Below are positions 1 to 10,915 of a stretch of DNA of 64,000 nucleotides, piece after piece. The translations under genes and the position numbers were made by a program. Within the stretch, counting starts at the first letter, position 1; every line of letters begins with the position of its first letter. Source of the stretch: Tipula vernalis (taxonomy: Eukaryota > Arthropoda > Insecta > Diptera > Tipulidae); contig OY282558.1 of NCBI GenBank assembly GCA_958295665.1, positions 34,803,045 through 34,867,044 of the forward strand, in the 5' to 3' direction. The notes under the pieces are model-generated. The model was not told the DNA's origin. It was given only the letters and a program-made list of their open reading frames with translations, and searched no databases.

Positions 1-423
1 GATCTCATATAGCCATTAATACAATTGAGCGAAACTTTTTGTAATTAAGAATCGCCGGTTAATAAAATTTAGATAGCTAGTTGAATATTAAAATCTATGT
101 TTAATTAAGTCCCCTGTATAGCAACGTGTTTCGCAATAATAGTACCACCAATGCAGCGTGAAAAATTCCAGCGTTCTCTAAATCCCTTTGCTACTTCTTG
201 TAAATTTTCCTCGTTTATTTTTGTAAACAGTTATTTAGCGTGCGTCGTTTCTCATATAATAAAATGTACGCTAGCCGGTGAGCATTTGTAGGCGGTTGAT
301 AGGCTTTTCTGTGATTCAACTGGACCGAACTTTTTTTTGTTAAACACTTTAGAATTCGCTCATTTTATTCTGTTGAGAAAAATTTAAACAGATTTAGTTT
401 TGATTTATTTTTTATCCTGGGAC

Positions 424-577
424 CTAACTATGCAATTCGACGACTATTTTCAACAGCTATCGTTTTTTATAAGAAGGTGCAAGAAGGAAAAACGATAGTT
501 ATTGTTTTCCTTTTTCTTCCTGCACTTTCTAATACAAAACGATAGCCGTCGAAAATTGTCATCGAATTGCATAGTTA
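424..577. mobile_element. Hairpin (foldback) MITE-like element, copy 1
   Basis: The left arm begins cctaactatgcaattcgacg and the right arm ends with its reverse complement, cgaattgcatagtta. The arms run almost to the centre, giving a nearly loop-free hairpin of about 154 bp. The centre carries purine-rich gaaggtgcaagaaggaaaaa opposite tttttcttcctgcacttt. The second copy is at 4154-4317. No coding capacity. The compact all-stem form fits a non-autonomous element; the family is not recognised. Confidence 0.8.
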
Positions 578-1342
578 TGGCCAGTCTGCATTCGTCGCGA
601 CGAATGAAAAATGGCATGACGTCATGACAAAATTGGTATATTATACTTACAACTATACCAACATAACAAATAATTATATTTACTCTGTTTTTGTTTATAA
701 AATGGAAATCTATTTACATGTGTCATTTTGGATTAATAAAATATTCATTCAAACCAAATATAGACTTGCCCTCCCGTTTATAATTGTAGTTTTTACTTTA
801 GGATTTTTTGTTTTATTTGTATAAATAAATTAAATTCAAGCTGCTGACAAATATGTTAAGCTGAAAGAAATGTATTAAGCCTTTAATAATATGAATGTCG
901 CTCGTTTTGCCACCGATAGCAATCAAATAAAATTCTCCAACTGAAATTACAATTAAAAATTATGTACAAGTCAAGCCTTGTTACAAAAATCATTATTAAA
1001 TTAAAATAATTCAAAAGTAACATTTCATTATCAATAAATTATGTTTATTGTTATTGTTACAATTATTATTAATTCTCTAATGATTTTGAAGAAACAAAAT
1101 TTTTTTTGGCATGGCATTGGCACAAATAATTGAGAGTGAAATACAAATTGCTCTCACTTCGTCGTGACAAAATTTCATAAAAGATGGATATTGTGATGTT
1201 TTGGTTCTCTTCGTCACGGGTAATGCGCATGATCACAATCAGTTTTGTTTATGTATTCATTTCATACCAATTTTACCCAATAAACAATAATTGGCACAAG
1301 CTCGTGCCAATTTCTCTTCGTCGTGACGAGTGGAGACCGGCC
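578..1342. mobile_element. 765-bp non-autonomous DNA transposon with inverted ends
   Basis: Left end tggccagtctgcattcgtcg and right end (reversed) tggccggtctccactcgtca form terminal inverted repeats of roughly 45 bp with scattered mismatches. Related copies of cgtcgtgacga recur inside near 1160, 1205 and 1320. The paralogous site in the second long repeat (around 4311) lacks the insert, which defines both junctions. TTA lies at the left junction and TTG at the right, which could be a worn TTA target duplication. The short ORFs inside (567-824, 1184-1387) show no known domain. Confidence 0.75.
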
Positions 1343-2022
1343 ATTGGGACCCTGTTTTTTCCTATCTACTACTACGATTTAAATTAGGAAAAACAATTTT
1401 TGCCTTGATTTAAATCAAGCAGCGCTTTATATCCAATGCAATTGTTGTTGTTACTGTCAACAAAGTACACTTACTATTTCCAAGCAATAAAACAAAAGAT
1501 TTATGATACAATAAACTGTGCTTTGTAAATTTATTGAAAAAAAAAATTCGCAATGGTACACTGATAATAAAATTTTAAAAAAGTAAGGAAACCACACGCA
1601 CATTCATTTGTATACAGAAGATTACTAAATATTTTCAAAATTAGCCGAGACTTACGAACGAATGATGATACATTAAAATGGTTGTATTTCACAATAGTTT
1701 AATATCCAAAACCTGTTTTATTGGTTGCACAAGAACCAAGACTATACTTATGTGCACTACTTTTTTGAGTGAGACAGTGGAAGTTTTGTTGTACTGACAT
1801 TATAAAACAGTCGACCAATTTTGTTTAAATTTATTTGAGAATTGCTAAACCTATTAGTAAAAGAATGTGCTCTGTGCTTGGATGTCATAATTATTGCGAC
1901 CAAATAAATAAAATTACCACCGCAATGGTCACCGCAATAATCAATTATTAATGAAATTTAAATGTCAAATGTTTCATCCGTCGTCATATTATGTAAACAA
2001 TTACTTTCAAGGCACTTTTGTG

Positions 2023-2407
2023 CTTTTGTGCATTTATTCTGTTTTGAAATAAAAATATTAACTGAAATTGAAATTCTGTCAGCTCCATCATCAGAATTAT
2101 AATATTTTGCAAATTTATCCCGCAACTTCCCTTAGTCTGTTTGGTAGAATTATAACTTTTGGTTTTTCATGCTTGGTGATATTTGTTTACTATATCAATC
2201 AAATCAGATGAAATATACGGGATTGCTGCCTCAACCAGTTATGATTCAAGCGCCGACTATATTTTCTGCTGTTTCAAATCAATCCATAAAATTCATCACA
2301 ATAAAATCACACTACACATTAGTATATCACTTACGTATGCAATTATTAGTTGTCTAAATATTCTCCATTTTTAAACCAATATTCCAAAACAATTTTCTAT
2401 TATAACC
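2023..2407. other. Unassigned spacer
   Basis: AT-rich sequence between the end of the first long repeat and the foldback element. Two overlapping ORFs of about 62 codons on the plus strand (2169-2374) have no recognisable similarity and look like chance frames. Confidence 0.5.
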
Positions 2408-3399
2408 CTGTTAAAGTTAGCCATAAGTTTCCAGCCGAAAGTGAAAAGTCAATAATGCAGATTATGTTATTGACATTCCAGCCGAAAATGAATCAGCCTC
2501 TAGAGTGTTATGTCTGAAGATGGATTGCATTGATGTGATTTATCAATAGATATCGGAGGAAAAAAATTCAGTTCAAGCTTCCCGTGGAAAATCTCGGAAA
2601 ATTCGATTTTCCAAAAATTATTAGAAAATTTGTATAAAATCAGCCTCTAGAGTGTTATGTCTGGAGATGGATTACATTGATGTGGTTTATCCATAGCTAT
2701 CGCAGGAAAAAAATTCAGTTCAAGTTTCCCGTGGGAAATCTCGGAAAATTCAAAAAAGTTTCCAGCCGAAAGTAAGAAATGGATGAATAAAATCAGCCTC
2801 TAGAGTGTTATGTCTGGAGATGGATTGGATTGATGTGACTTGTCAATAGCTATCGCAGGAAAAAAATTCAGTTCATGTTTTCCGTGGGAAATCTCGAAAA
2901 ATTTGATTTTCCAAAAATTATTAGAAAATTTGTATAAAATCAGCCTCTAGAGTATTATGTCTTGAATTCAAGTTTCCCGTGGGAAATCTCGGGAAACTCG
3001 ATTACTTTCGGCTGGAAACTTTTTTGAATTTTCCGGGATTTCCCACGGGAAACTTGAACTGAATTTTTTCATTCGATAGCTGTTGACAAATCACGTAAAA
3101 ACGATTCAGCTTCAGATATATACTCTAGAGGATGATTTTATTCCAATTTTGTATATTCTTCTGATTTTCCGATATTTTCTACGAAGCAAAGTTTTACACG
3201 TAAATTTATTTACAAAATTTTTTATTTTCGGCTGGAATGTTATATCATAATCTGCATTATCGACTTTTTAATTTCGGCCGGAAACTTTCGGCTGTGATTA
3301 GACAATCTTTATTACCTTTTTTTACTTTCGGCTGGACTAACACAATCTGCATTATCGACTTTTCACTTTCGGCTGGCCACTTTCGGCTAACTTTAACAG
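2408..3399. mobile_element. Foldback element, copy A (complete-looking)
   Basis: The element opens with ctgttaaagttagcc and closes with the reverse complement, ggctaactttaacag. Inside each end lie variants of the TTTCGGCTGG motif and the block aaaagtcgataatgcagatt. The left half holds four head-to-tail subrepeats of about 148 bp, beginning near 2493, 2637, 2788 and 2936, each with cagcctctagagtg and a tttcccgtgggaaatctcgg block. The right half (from about 2990) carries the same blocks in reverse orientation. Head-to-head internal tandem repeats inside inverted ends are the hallmark of foldback (FB-like) elements. No coding frame was found. Related copies lie at 17819-18665 and 47575-48364. 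Confidence 0.8.
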
Positions 3400-3721
3400 T
3401 ATTCAATTATACGGCGTGTCCTCGGCGCAGTCTAAAATTAAAAATTTTCTGGGCGATTGGTTTGTGCTAATTTTGAGTAAGGCTTCAAAATGTTCTCGTA
3501 CAGAGCAAAACGCAATGAAGACATCAGGTACATTTTTTACTTGGCTTGATAAATCAGGTAACCATGGTAACCTAAACCAAATATTATAAATAATTTGTTT
3601 TAGTTGCAGGAAAAATGAGTTAATTATAGTTACGGTAAGGAATTCGAAAAAAATTATTTTTCAAACTTGCTATTTCTAAAAATACTCAATTGTATTAATT
3701 TGTATTGTATTAATGAGATAT

Positions 3722-4992
3722 GATCTCATATAGCCATTAATAAAATTGAGCGAAAATTTTTGTAATTAAGAATCGCCGGTTAATAATTCAAAATTTAGAT
3801 AGCTAGTTGAATATTAAAATCTATGTTTAATTAAGTCCCCTGTATACCAACTTGTTTCCCATCAATTTTACCAATGCAGCCTGGAAAATTCCAGCGTTCT
3901 CTAAATCCCTTTGCTACTTCTTGTAAATTTTCCTCGTTTATTTTTGTAAACAGTTGTTTAGCGTGCCGACGCGATATATCTCATATAATAAAATTTACGC
4001 TAGCCGGTGAGCATTTGTAAGCGGTTGATAGGCTTTTCTGTGATTCAACTGGACCGACCTTTTTTTTTAAACACTTTAGAATTTACTCATTTTAGCGGTA
4101 TTCTATGTTGAGAAAAATTTAAACAAATTTAGTTTTGATTTATTTTTTATCCTGGGACCTAACTATGCAATTCGACGACTATTTTCGACGGTTATCGTTT
4201 TATATAAGAAGGTGCAAGAAGGAAAAACGATAGTTATTGTTTTCCTTTTTCTTCCTGCACTTTCTAATATAAAACGATAGCCGTCGAAAATTGTCATCGA
4301 ATTGCATAGTTAGGCCCCTGTTCTTTCCCATCTACTACTACGATTTAAATAAGGAAAAACAATTTTTGCATTTATTTATTAAATCATGCAGCGCTTTATA
4401 TCCAATGCAATTGTTGTTGTTACTGTCAACAAAGTACACTTACTATTTCCGAGTAATAAAACAAAAGATTAATGATACGATAAACTGTGCTTTGTAAATT
4501 TAATAAAAAAAAAAAAATCGTAATGGTACACTGATAATAAAATATTAAAAAGTAGGGAAACCCACGCACATTCAGTTGTAAACGGAAGATTACTAAATAT
4601 TTTCAAAATTAGCCGAGACTTACGAACGAATGATGATACGTTAAAATGGTTATATTTCACAATAGCTTAATATCCAAAACCTGTTTTATTGGTTGCACAA
4701 GAACCAAGACTATACTTATGTGCACTACTTTTTTGAGTGAGACAGTGGAAGTTTTGTTGTACTGACATCGTTATAAAACAGTCGACAAATTTTGTTTAAA
4801 TTTATTTGAGAATTGCTAAACCTATTAGTAAAAGAATGTGTTCTGTGCCTGGATGTCATAATTATTGCGACAAAATAAATAAAATTATCACCGCAATGGT
4901 CACCGCAATAATCAATTATTAATGAAATTGAAATGTCAAATGTTTCACCCGTCGTCATATTATGTAAACAATTACTTTCAAGGCACTTTTGT
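3722..4992 (+). repeat. Long direct repeat, copy 2 (lacks the 765-bp insert)
   Basis: Second copy of the unit at 1-2022. It contains its own hairpin element (4154-4317) and then runs straight from gcatagttaggcccctg into the sequence that lies beyond the insert in copy 1, so it preserves the empty site. Just upstream, 3686-3700 (ctcaattgtattaat) is the exact reverse complement of positions 17-31 of copy 1, and atgagatatgatctcat forms a small palindrome across the left boundary. Minus-strand ORFs 4469-4660 and 4725-4958 fall in this non-coding repeat and are not supported as genes. Confidence 0.85.
4154..4317. mobile_element. Hairpin (foldback) MITE-like element, copy 2
   Basis: Same hairpin as 424-577. 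Here the outer ends gggacctaactatgcaattc and gaattgcatagttaggcccc extend the stem by several base pairs, so the arm is about 75 bp. Compared with copy 1 it differs at a few positions (for example ttcgacgg for ttcaacag). Confidence 0.8.
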
Positions 4993-5909
4993 AATTAATT
5001 CTTAATTGATTTAGTGAAAATAATGTTAGCATATATTTTATAGGTATTACCACTGTTAATAAAATATGTTTTTGGGAAATAACTCACTTATACTTACTAA
5101 ATCTCCATTTTTAGTGGATATTTTTGTATTTCGTACCGACCGATACGTAAAAATCTAGTCGGGCAAACATTTTGCTTTATTTAAATCGGACTTAAATCGA
5201 ACTTAATATTTCCCCATTTTGTTTTTTCATTAAAAAAATGCGCTAGCGAATTTTTGTTACGAAATTTATCGTTCACGGAATTTGTTTACTTTATTCAAAA
5301 AAAGAAAAAACAAACAAAACCTACTAAGATAATATTTTAAATAAAATGTTTTTGCTATGGAGAAATTAATATTAAAGTGTTTTATTTGTTGGCCTGCATA
5401 GGAGCCAAGCGCAAATTTTAGCGAAAAAAAACCTCGATATAAATTTATTGTAGTTGGCTAGAAAAACGTACGTTCCACTTTAAATTTTTTTTTTTTTTAC
5501 AGCAGAAGCCTGTGCAATTTTTATTCATTTTGCTATGTTTACAAAATACTTTGACGTTTTGAAAAAAATGTTGTGGCCTAAAGATTAGGCGCTGATATTT
5601 TCAGTTTGCGCGATTGTAATTTTTTCCAATTAAAAATATATTGATTAAATTTTAGATATCTAATATGAGAGTTTAAAAAATCTTTTGGCCAATGTGCACC
5701 AAATGTTGTTATCCCTGCGGATATACCGGCATATGCCATCAAACAAACATATTTCTACGTATCGTTTAAATAAAATTAATCTATAAAATGGAACTTTCCA
5801 ATGAAATAACAGAAATTGCAACTGAAATTTTACTTTAAGCCCTACTCCCAGCAAAACGTCGTGTGACTTTAATTTTGACTCATTTAAAGTTTCATAGTGT
5901 TTCAAATTC
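4993..5909. other. Unassigned AT-rich stretch with a fragment shared with 21.0 kb
   Basis: No gene recognised. Positions 5317-5385 (cctactaagataatatttta, then gtttttgctatgg) resemble 21007-21080, just after the BEL/Pao polyprotein, so this may be a fragment of the same element's long terminal repeat (inference). A minus-strand ORF at 5660-5905 has no recognisable domain. Confidence 0.45.
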
Positions 5910-6850
5910 TCGAATTTTATCAGAGCCTTCTAGAGTATAGAGCCATAATCTTAATGACGTATTTTTTAGAAGCTTTTTTAATGGTATAACTTTTCACTGA
6001 TTTCCATAGGAATCCATAGTGAAAATGGTGTTTTTTAGCTTCAAGTTTTTCAATGAAAAAGCAAAAATATTATTAAATGTTTATATAAAAGTTTTCTACA
6101 TATCTTTAAGAACAATATACAAGAAGGCTATATTGGTATTAAGTAAATATTAATTGAAGAAATATTAAAATTAAATTAATTCTAAAATATATTTTTTCGA
6201 ACTTTCATTTTGAAAAATACATCAAAGTTGGCTCTGACAAATTAAAATAATACTTGCTAAATTTATCTTTAGTTTTACTAGTGTACGTAAGATGTCTAAA
6301 ATGGTTACAGAAAAATACGAAAAAAAATTATTTAATCACAAAATTATCACAAGTTCTTAATAAATTGTGAATTTGTTTAGCTTTTCCTACAATTTTTGAA
6401 CTTGAAATTTTCCCAGGTGGTAATTTTTGGTACGATTTTTCCAAATTTTTACGGCCATCACTGCCATTTATGTAATGTATATTGACTTAATGACCAAACG
6501 AATCGTAGTAAGCTTTTATTTCAATTTGACCAGAATGCTGTTGTTATGAATTTTTTTTAATATTTTGGTTAAAATAAATCAATTATTACAAGAAAATTAA
6601 AACGATTTACATAAACGATATTCATATACGAGTATGTTGAAATTCAAATATTTGTGAAAGTATTTCAGAAATCATAATTAAGAATTTGTAACGTTTTCAT
6701 TTAAAAAATTGTTTTAGGAAAAAAAGTGATTTCCCATATGTTTTGTGTATTTTACTATGAAAAGTTTCGTTTTTTCCTCGTTTCTAATTCCCTTATAAAA
6801 GCTCAGATTTTTTTATTATGGCTCTATAAAATACAGGGTGCTCTGATTTT
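5910..6850 (+). repeat. Dispersed repeat family R6/14, copy 1 (uninterrupted)
   Basis: This stretch aligns with 14090-15495 over nearly its whole length. Shared landmarks are ctacatatcttta, tttcattttgaaaaatac, atctttagttttactagtgt, ttttcctacaatttttgaac and ttaagaatttgtaacgtttt. A shorter diverged piece occurs at 35395-35510. No protein similarity was seen, including in the short ORF at 6726-6923. It may be a non-autonomous transposon or an old non-coding retroelement. Here the two sites occupied by inserts in the second copy are empty. Confidence 0.75.
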
Positions 6851-6918
6851 ATATGAAAAATTAGCGTTTGTCTTAGCAGATCGACCAATATTTTTGTTTA
6901 TCCGCGAAAGATTATTCG

Positions 6919-6991
6919 CGTGAAGTTTATCCTAAACTATCCTAAAAAAAAAAAAAAAAAAAAAATAGGATCGTTTAGAAAAAACTTCACG
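6919..6991. repeat. Hairpin with poly-A loop
   Basis: cgtgaagtttatcctaaact is mirrored by agaaaaaacttcacg, with a run of more than 20 A in the loop. The arms are about 26 bp with a few mismatches. Could be a tiny inverted-repeat element; too short to name. Confidence 0.6.
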
Positions 6992-7379
6992 TCTTTGCAC
7001 AAATGTGTGAAGTTTTTCCTAAATTTTAATAGCTTTGCATGTGTTCGTGATTATAATATACTTAATTCGAATTAACCCAAGTCAGCATTATATAATGAAG
7101 AAAACGCGATTCGAATTACATAGTTTATAAAATGAATATGGCCTAAAATGAGCCCGAACCTAGACTTTCCCAAAATGAGAACATCATCATTTAAATAATA
7201 AATAAAAATAAAGCGAAATACCTGGTGTACTTTTATATGGGATTGTAAGGCTAACCAAAAGTTAGTGGTGTACTCAGGAGTACAACCACTCAGGCATTAA
7301 GGATCAAATCCATTTCTATGTGGACCTGTAGTAATACAGGACACTCATCTTTTTGTATAACAGAGATATCCTTGGTACC

Positions 7380-7715
7380 ACCGATTACTTGATTTCATTA
7401 CCATCTTTTGAGGAAAGGTTTCATACTGATATTCCCTCCAGAGAGGACTGACTTAGTGAAGAGATGTTGTACCCTGAAGTTTTGAACTTCTTCACGGATG
7501 GTTCGAAAATGGATGATATGGTTGGTTGTGGTGTTTCTGTGAGAAACTAAATGCGGCTGAATTAACTGCGATAATTGAGGCCGAGGATTGGTTGAGGTAT
7601 AATGTAGTATCTGTAAGGGATATTCGTATTTTTACGGACAATCTACGACCTTATTTTCTTAAAATAACAATGTACGTCCATATCTTCACATTAATTATTC
7701 ACGAGAAAGCTCAAT
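7380..7715 (+). pseudogene. RNase H domain remnant of a non-LTR retrotransposon (I/R1 type)
   Basis: The frame ending at the TAA near 7550 reads LNFFTDGSKMDDMVGCGV, the classic first strand of a retroelement RNase H (TDGSK then a glycine-rich turn). After a frame change the next frame gives AELTAIIEAEDWL and IRIFTDN, the central glutamate helix and the TD motif of the same domain. Order and spacing match RNase H carried at the end of ORF2 in I- and R1-like LINEs. The domain is broken by a stop and a frameshift, and no reverse transcriptase was recognised directly upstream, so this is an isolated fossil. The 71-codon ORF at 7526-7741 is only its second half. Confidence 0.6.
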
Positions 7716-7769
7716 TCGACAAAAAAATAATTCTGGTGTGAGATTTGCTCGAAACGAATCATTAGACAG

Positions 7770-8100
7770 ACCTTTTTTGTATTTAACGAAGGAAAGGATG
7801 TTACTGTCAATGATAATCACTAGAGAGACAACGTGATGCTACGCGACTTTTTGGCACAAGAAGTGGGCGAACTTGGTATTGAAGGCCTTTCATTTCAGCA
7901 GGACCGCAACTGCCACATGCTACACATTCGGTCAAACAATGATCATTTTGCATTAAATGTTTCGTGGAAGTGTCATATCAACGTTCGGCGATATTATGGC
8001 CACTTACATGTTGATGGCAATCCCAATATTTTCGATTTGGTAAATCAGAAAAATGTGAGAGGCCAATCCATCATAACATATCTACTAGAAAAAAAAAGAA
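7770..8100 (+). pseudogene. DDE transposase remnant (Tc/mariner-like superfamily)
   Basis: From about 7778 the frame reads NEGKDVTVND, then a stop, then RDFLAQEVGELGIEGLSFQQD. This resembles the insect DDE endonuclease family whose central region reads roughly FLxPE..(L/M)..(D/E)..WFQQDGATCH. The expected GATCH after QQD has decayed to RNCHM, and what follows (to the stop near 8210) no longer matches well. In intact members the aspartate of QQD is catalytic. It sits about 60 bp after the RNase H fossil with no clear boundary. Family assignment is tentative. Confidence 0.5.
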
Positions 8101-8191
8101 ATATTATTCCCTCCTCCCGTAATTTTAGCCCGAGGGCCAAGAGTTATACCAATGTATTACTCTTCAAACACACAAGTGAGGTTTCTCCATA

Positions 8192-8440
8192 TACTCAAAA
8201 ATATACTTAGTATTTTTGGCCGGTTTTTCTAAGTTGCGGAAAATGCTTGGGAAATTTACGTAAGACATATACGGAAACCGTAATATGATTTTGTTATACT
8301 AAACACTCTTAATCTCTATAACTTTTCAAATGATGATGTTTTTCTGTTAGTTTACATCCATAGTTACTCAAAAATACACTTAGTATTTTGGGCCGGTGTT
8401 TCTAAGTATCGGAAAACGTTCGGAAATTGGACGTATGATA
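8192..8440 (+). repeat. Spaced direct repeat of ~78 bp
   Basis: tactcaaaaatatacttagt with the ggccggtttttctaagt block at 8192-8270 recurs at 8365-8440 with about a dozen changes, separated by about 95 bp. It begins next to the end of the DDE remnant. Possibly terminal direct repeats or subterminal repeats of a decayed element. Confidence 0.6.
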
Positions 8441-10876
8441 TTGAAATTGGTATTTTTATCAACATAAATTATCATACAGAAATTAATAATGGAATATTGA
8501 AAAAATATTACATGATAATATTTAGACGTATCAATACAAAAGTTTTAATGTCCTCACAATTTGTTGTTTTTGTGATTTTAGGAAAGTTTAGGAAGAAATT
8601 CACATTCATGAAAGATTAAAGGATAAAACGGAATTCAAATTTTCTGCAGTACGGTTCCAATAAGGTTCTGTCTTTTTGTCGGTTGTCTATTTCCCTTTAA
8701 GGAAAACTTATTATTATGAAATTACAACAAGAAAAGTGAGGCATTTGTTTATCTTGAATAAACAGAAAATGTTTTTTAACTAATTGACTAAATTAATTTA
8801 GCAAAATTTAGAACAGGTTCCATTTTAAAAAAACAAATAATCCAGTGGTATTCTTAAATTATCTATTCATACTCGTATGTATCGTCATCATTAGCAGCTG
8901 GATTAGAATTATAAATGCAAATTTTGCTCGCATAACTTACATAATTTGTTAAAAAGTATAAAGCATAATTTATTTTGGTTAAAACATATATAAACAACTT
9001 TTTAAAATTTTATAAGTACCTACCCTCAACACGTACTAATAAGATTTTCTTTAATATATCGAGTTTTTTAATTTGGTTTCATGCCCGAAATTATTTTACA
9101 GCCGTTTTTTTTACAGCCGCATTCAATTTTTTTTTTTTAAATTGGCGCTTTGTTCCTATGCTGATATCAACCAATGAGTAATGAATTCGTTTCTTGCCCA
9201 CTAAATCAATCCGAGAGTAAAGATTAATCAGAGAAAAAGTTCTTATATGATTGTACTGACGATAATTCTGGTTTTCCTTATTTGCTAGTGATGGATGAAT
9301 AATCAGTGAAAATGAACAAATAACGGTTGAATTATAAATTATTAATGAGTAAACGTTCACTCAGTTTTCACCCATAATCCTCACTCTTTATTCTACTTTT
9401 ACAATCATCAATAGAGAACTGGTTGTAGAACTGACGGGAAAAACTACTCGGTTTTCTTACATTGCCTCTTGCCTAAAACCCTTCTTATGCTCTATTATCA
9501 AGTGGGGTTTTAGTTTCATTCGTTTCCCAACAATTTTTTATTTTTCTTGATGCCTTTTTGGTACCTCTGTTTGCTTTATTATATTGTACGAATAATTGGA
9601 GTTTATGAAAAAATTTTAAATATTCAATTTGCGCTTCACTCTAAGAGTTTTCCCTATTCGTTTGGCCAATTTAATAACATATAACAACTTTGGATATTGT
9701 ATCATTAGCCGTTTTCGGAAAATGCCCATAGTAACTTCACAGTAATTTTTATTTTCCTTATGTCTCGCCGCATCAAAACAATTAAAACAAATTTGGCATC
9801 GTTCCATTAGATCGAAAAAATTCGAAGATGCTTGTTGAAAGATGTATTTAGTCCAATTGTTATTTTAATAAATTCAAATAATTTTAATACTATTCAAAAC
9901 AATAAAAACACATAATTGTCTACCATTCAAATCTTAATTGAGATTAGCAAGAATGACAGCAACGACATTTAAAGTTACTATATAAAGGTCCCAAACGATG
10001 TTCGAATCTAACTTTAAAGTTACGATCATTATGGGATGTCATTTAATTATTCGGAGCTAAACTAATTTTAGTGATCGCGAAGCCTGCAAAAATCACTTAA
10101 TACGGAGGCTCCTCAAATATTATTATTATAAAATTGAAACATTCATCTGTCCAAATCATAGTGTTTCATTTATTAATAAAAGTTTGATAAACACTTGTTT
10201 GGAACATCGATTTTTGTACAAACCATCTCATTAAACCAAAACTGAAGGCGATTTCTACGTCAATGATAAACTACCTAGCATTGTGAAATTTAGTGGTGAA
10301 TCCTCATTTTCGAATTTGTTTGTTCCACTTTTATATGTTCCTTGATTTTATTTTCCTTGAACTGCGTACTAATACTGCGTACAGGCTTCATATACGAAAT
10401 TTTGCTTGCTGCAGTTACCCTCATAAGGGGTTCGAATGGCTAAAAATTGGGAATTTTTGAAAACTTTAAAATTCTACGATTTGGATTCTTTTGTTATTTC
10501 TCTGAACGCCTATTTGTTAGCTTATTTCAAAGTAGTTTTAACCTAACAAAAATACCTTTCTCAGCTTCGTAACTCTAGTTTATTTGAATAATTATGTAAT
10601 TTATTGTATTTTTCATAGCGCAGGCAAACCTATCCCTATTAATTCTCATCTCTTATTTTTTATTGTTCGAAATTTTGCATAAATCTTTCGGTTTTGTAAT
10701 TTAATAACTCTTGTTTAAGCAAAACTCTGGTAAATTGTTTTCCGTCTCTGGATTAATCCTCGTCGACTTTTTCACTGCATTAGTCCAAGGCTTCTGAACT
10801 TTAAGGCTTTCTTCTTGATTGTTAAAATAAAACAAAACTCTTTTCGATTTTCGTATTTGTATTAAACAATAAGCAG
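8441..10876. other. No recognised feature
   Basis: AT-rich sequence. ORFs at 8975-9181, 9091-9360 and 9616-9807 show no known motif, and two of them overlap on opposite strands over homopolymer-rich sequence. No gene, RNA or repeat family could be supported. Confidence 0.4.
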
Positions 10877-10882
10877 TTTATT
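10877..10882 (-). promoter_or_regulatory. Polyadenylation signal of the 10.9 kb gene
   Basis: The minus strand carries AATAAA at 10882-10877, about 34 bases beyond the stop codon of the membrane-protein gene. Spacing and orientation fit a genuine 3' end. Confidence 0.55.
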
Positions 10883-10915
10883 TTAAAAGGCTCTTAAAAT
10901 AATATACACAAAAAT

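Larger units (their letters stand above)
1..2022 (+). repeat. Long direct repeat, copy 1 (left edge outside the window)
   Basis: The sequence from the first base to about 2022 matches 3722-4992 almost base for base once the 765-bp insert at 578-1342 is set aside. Both copies begin with gatctcatatagccattaat and both end in caaggcacttttgt, after which they diverge. The unit holds the hairpin element at 424-577 and no ORF with recognisable protein similarity. It could be a non-coding transposon or a local segmental duplication. Copy 1 starts at the window edge, so its true left boundary cannot be seen. Confidence 0.85.

Noticed and set aside
5660..5905. 81-codon minus ORF
   Set aside because: Hydrophobic and basic composition but no recognisable domain, no splice or polyadenylation context; likely chance.
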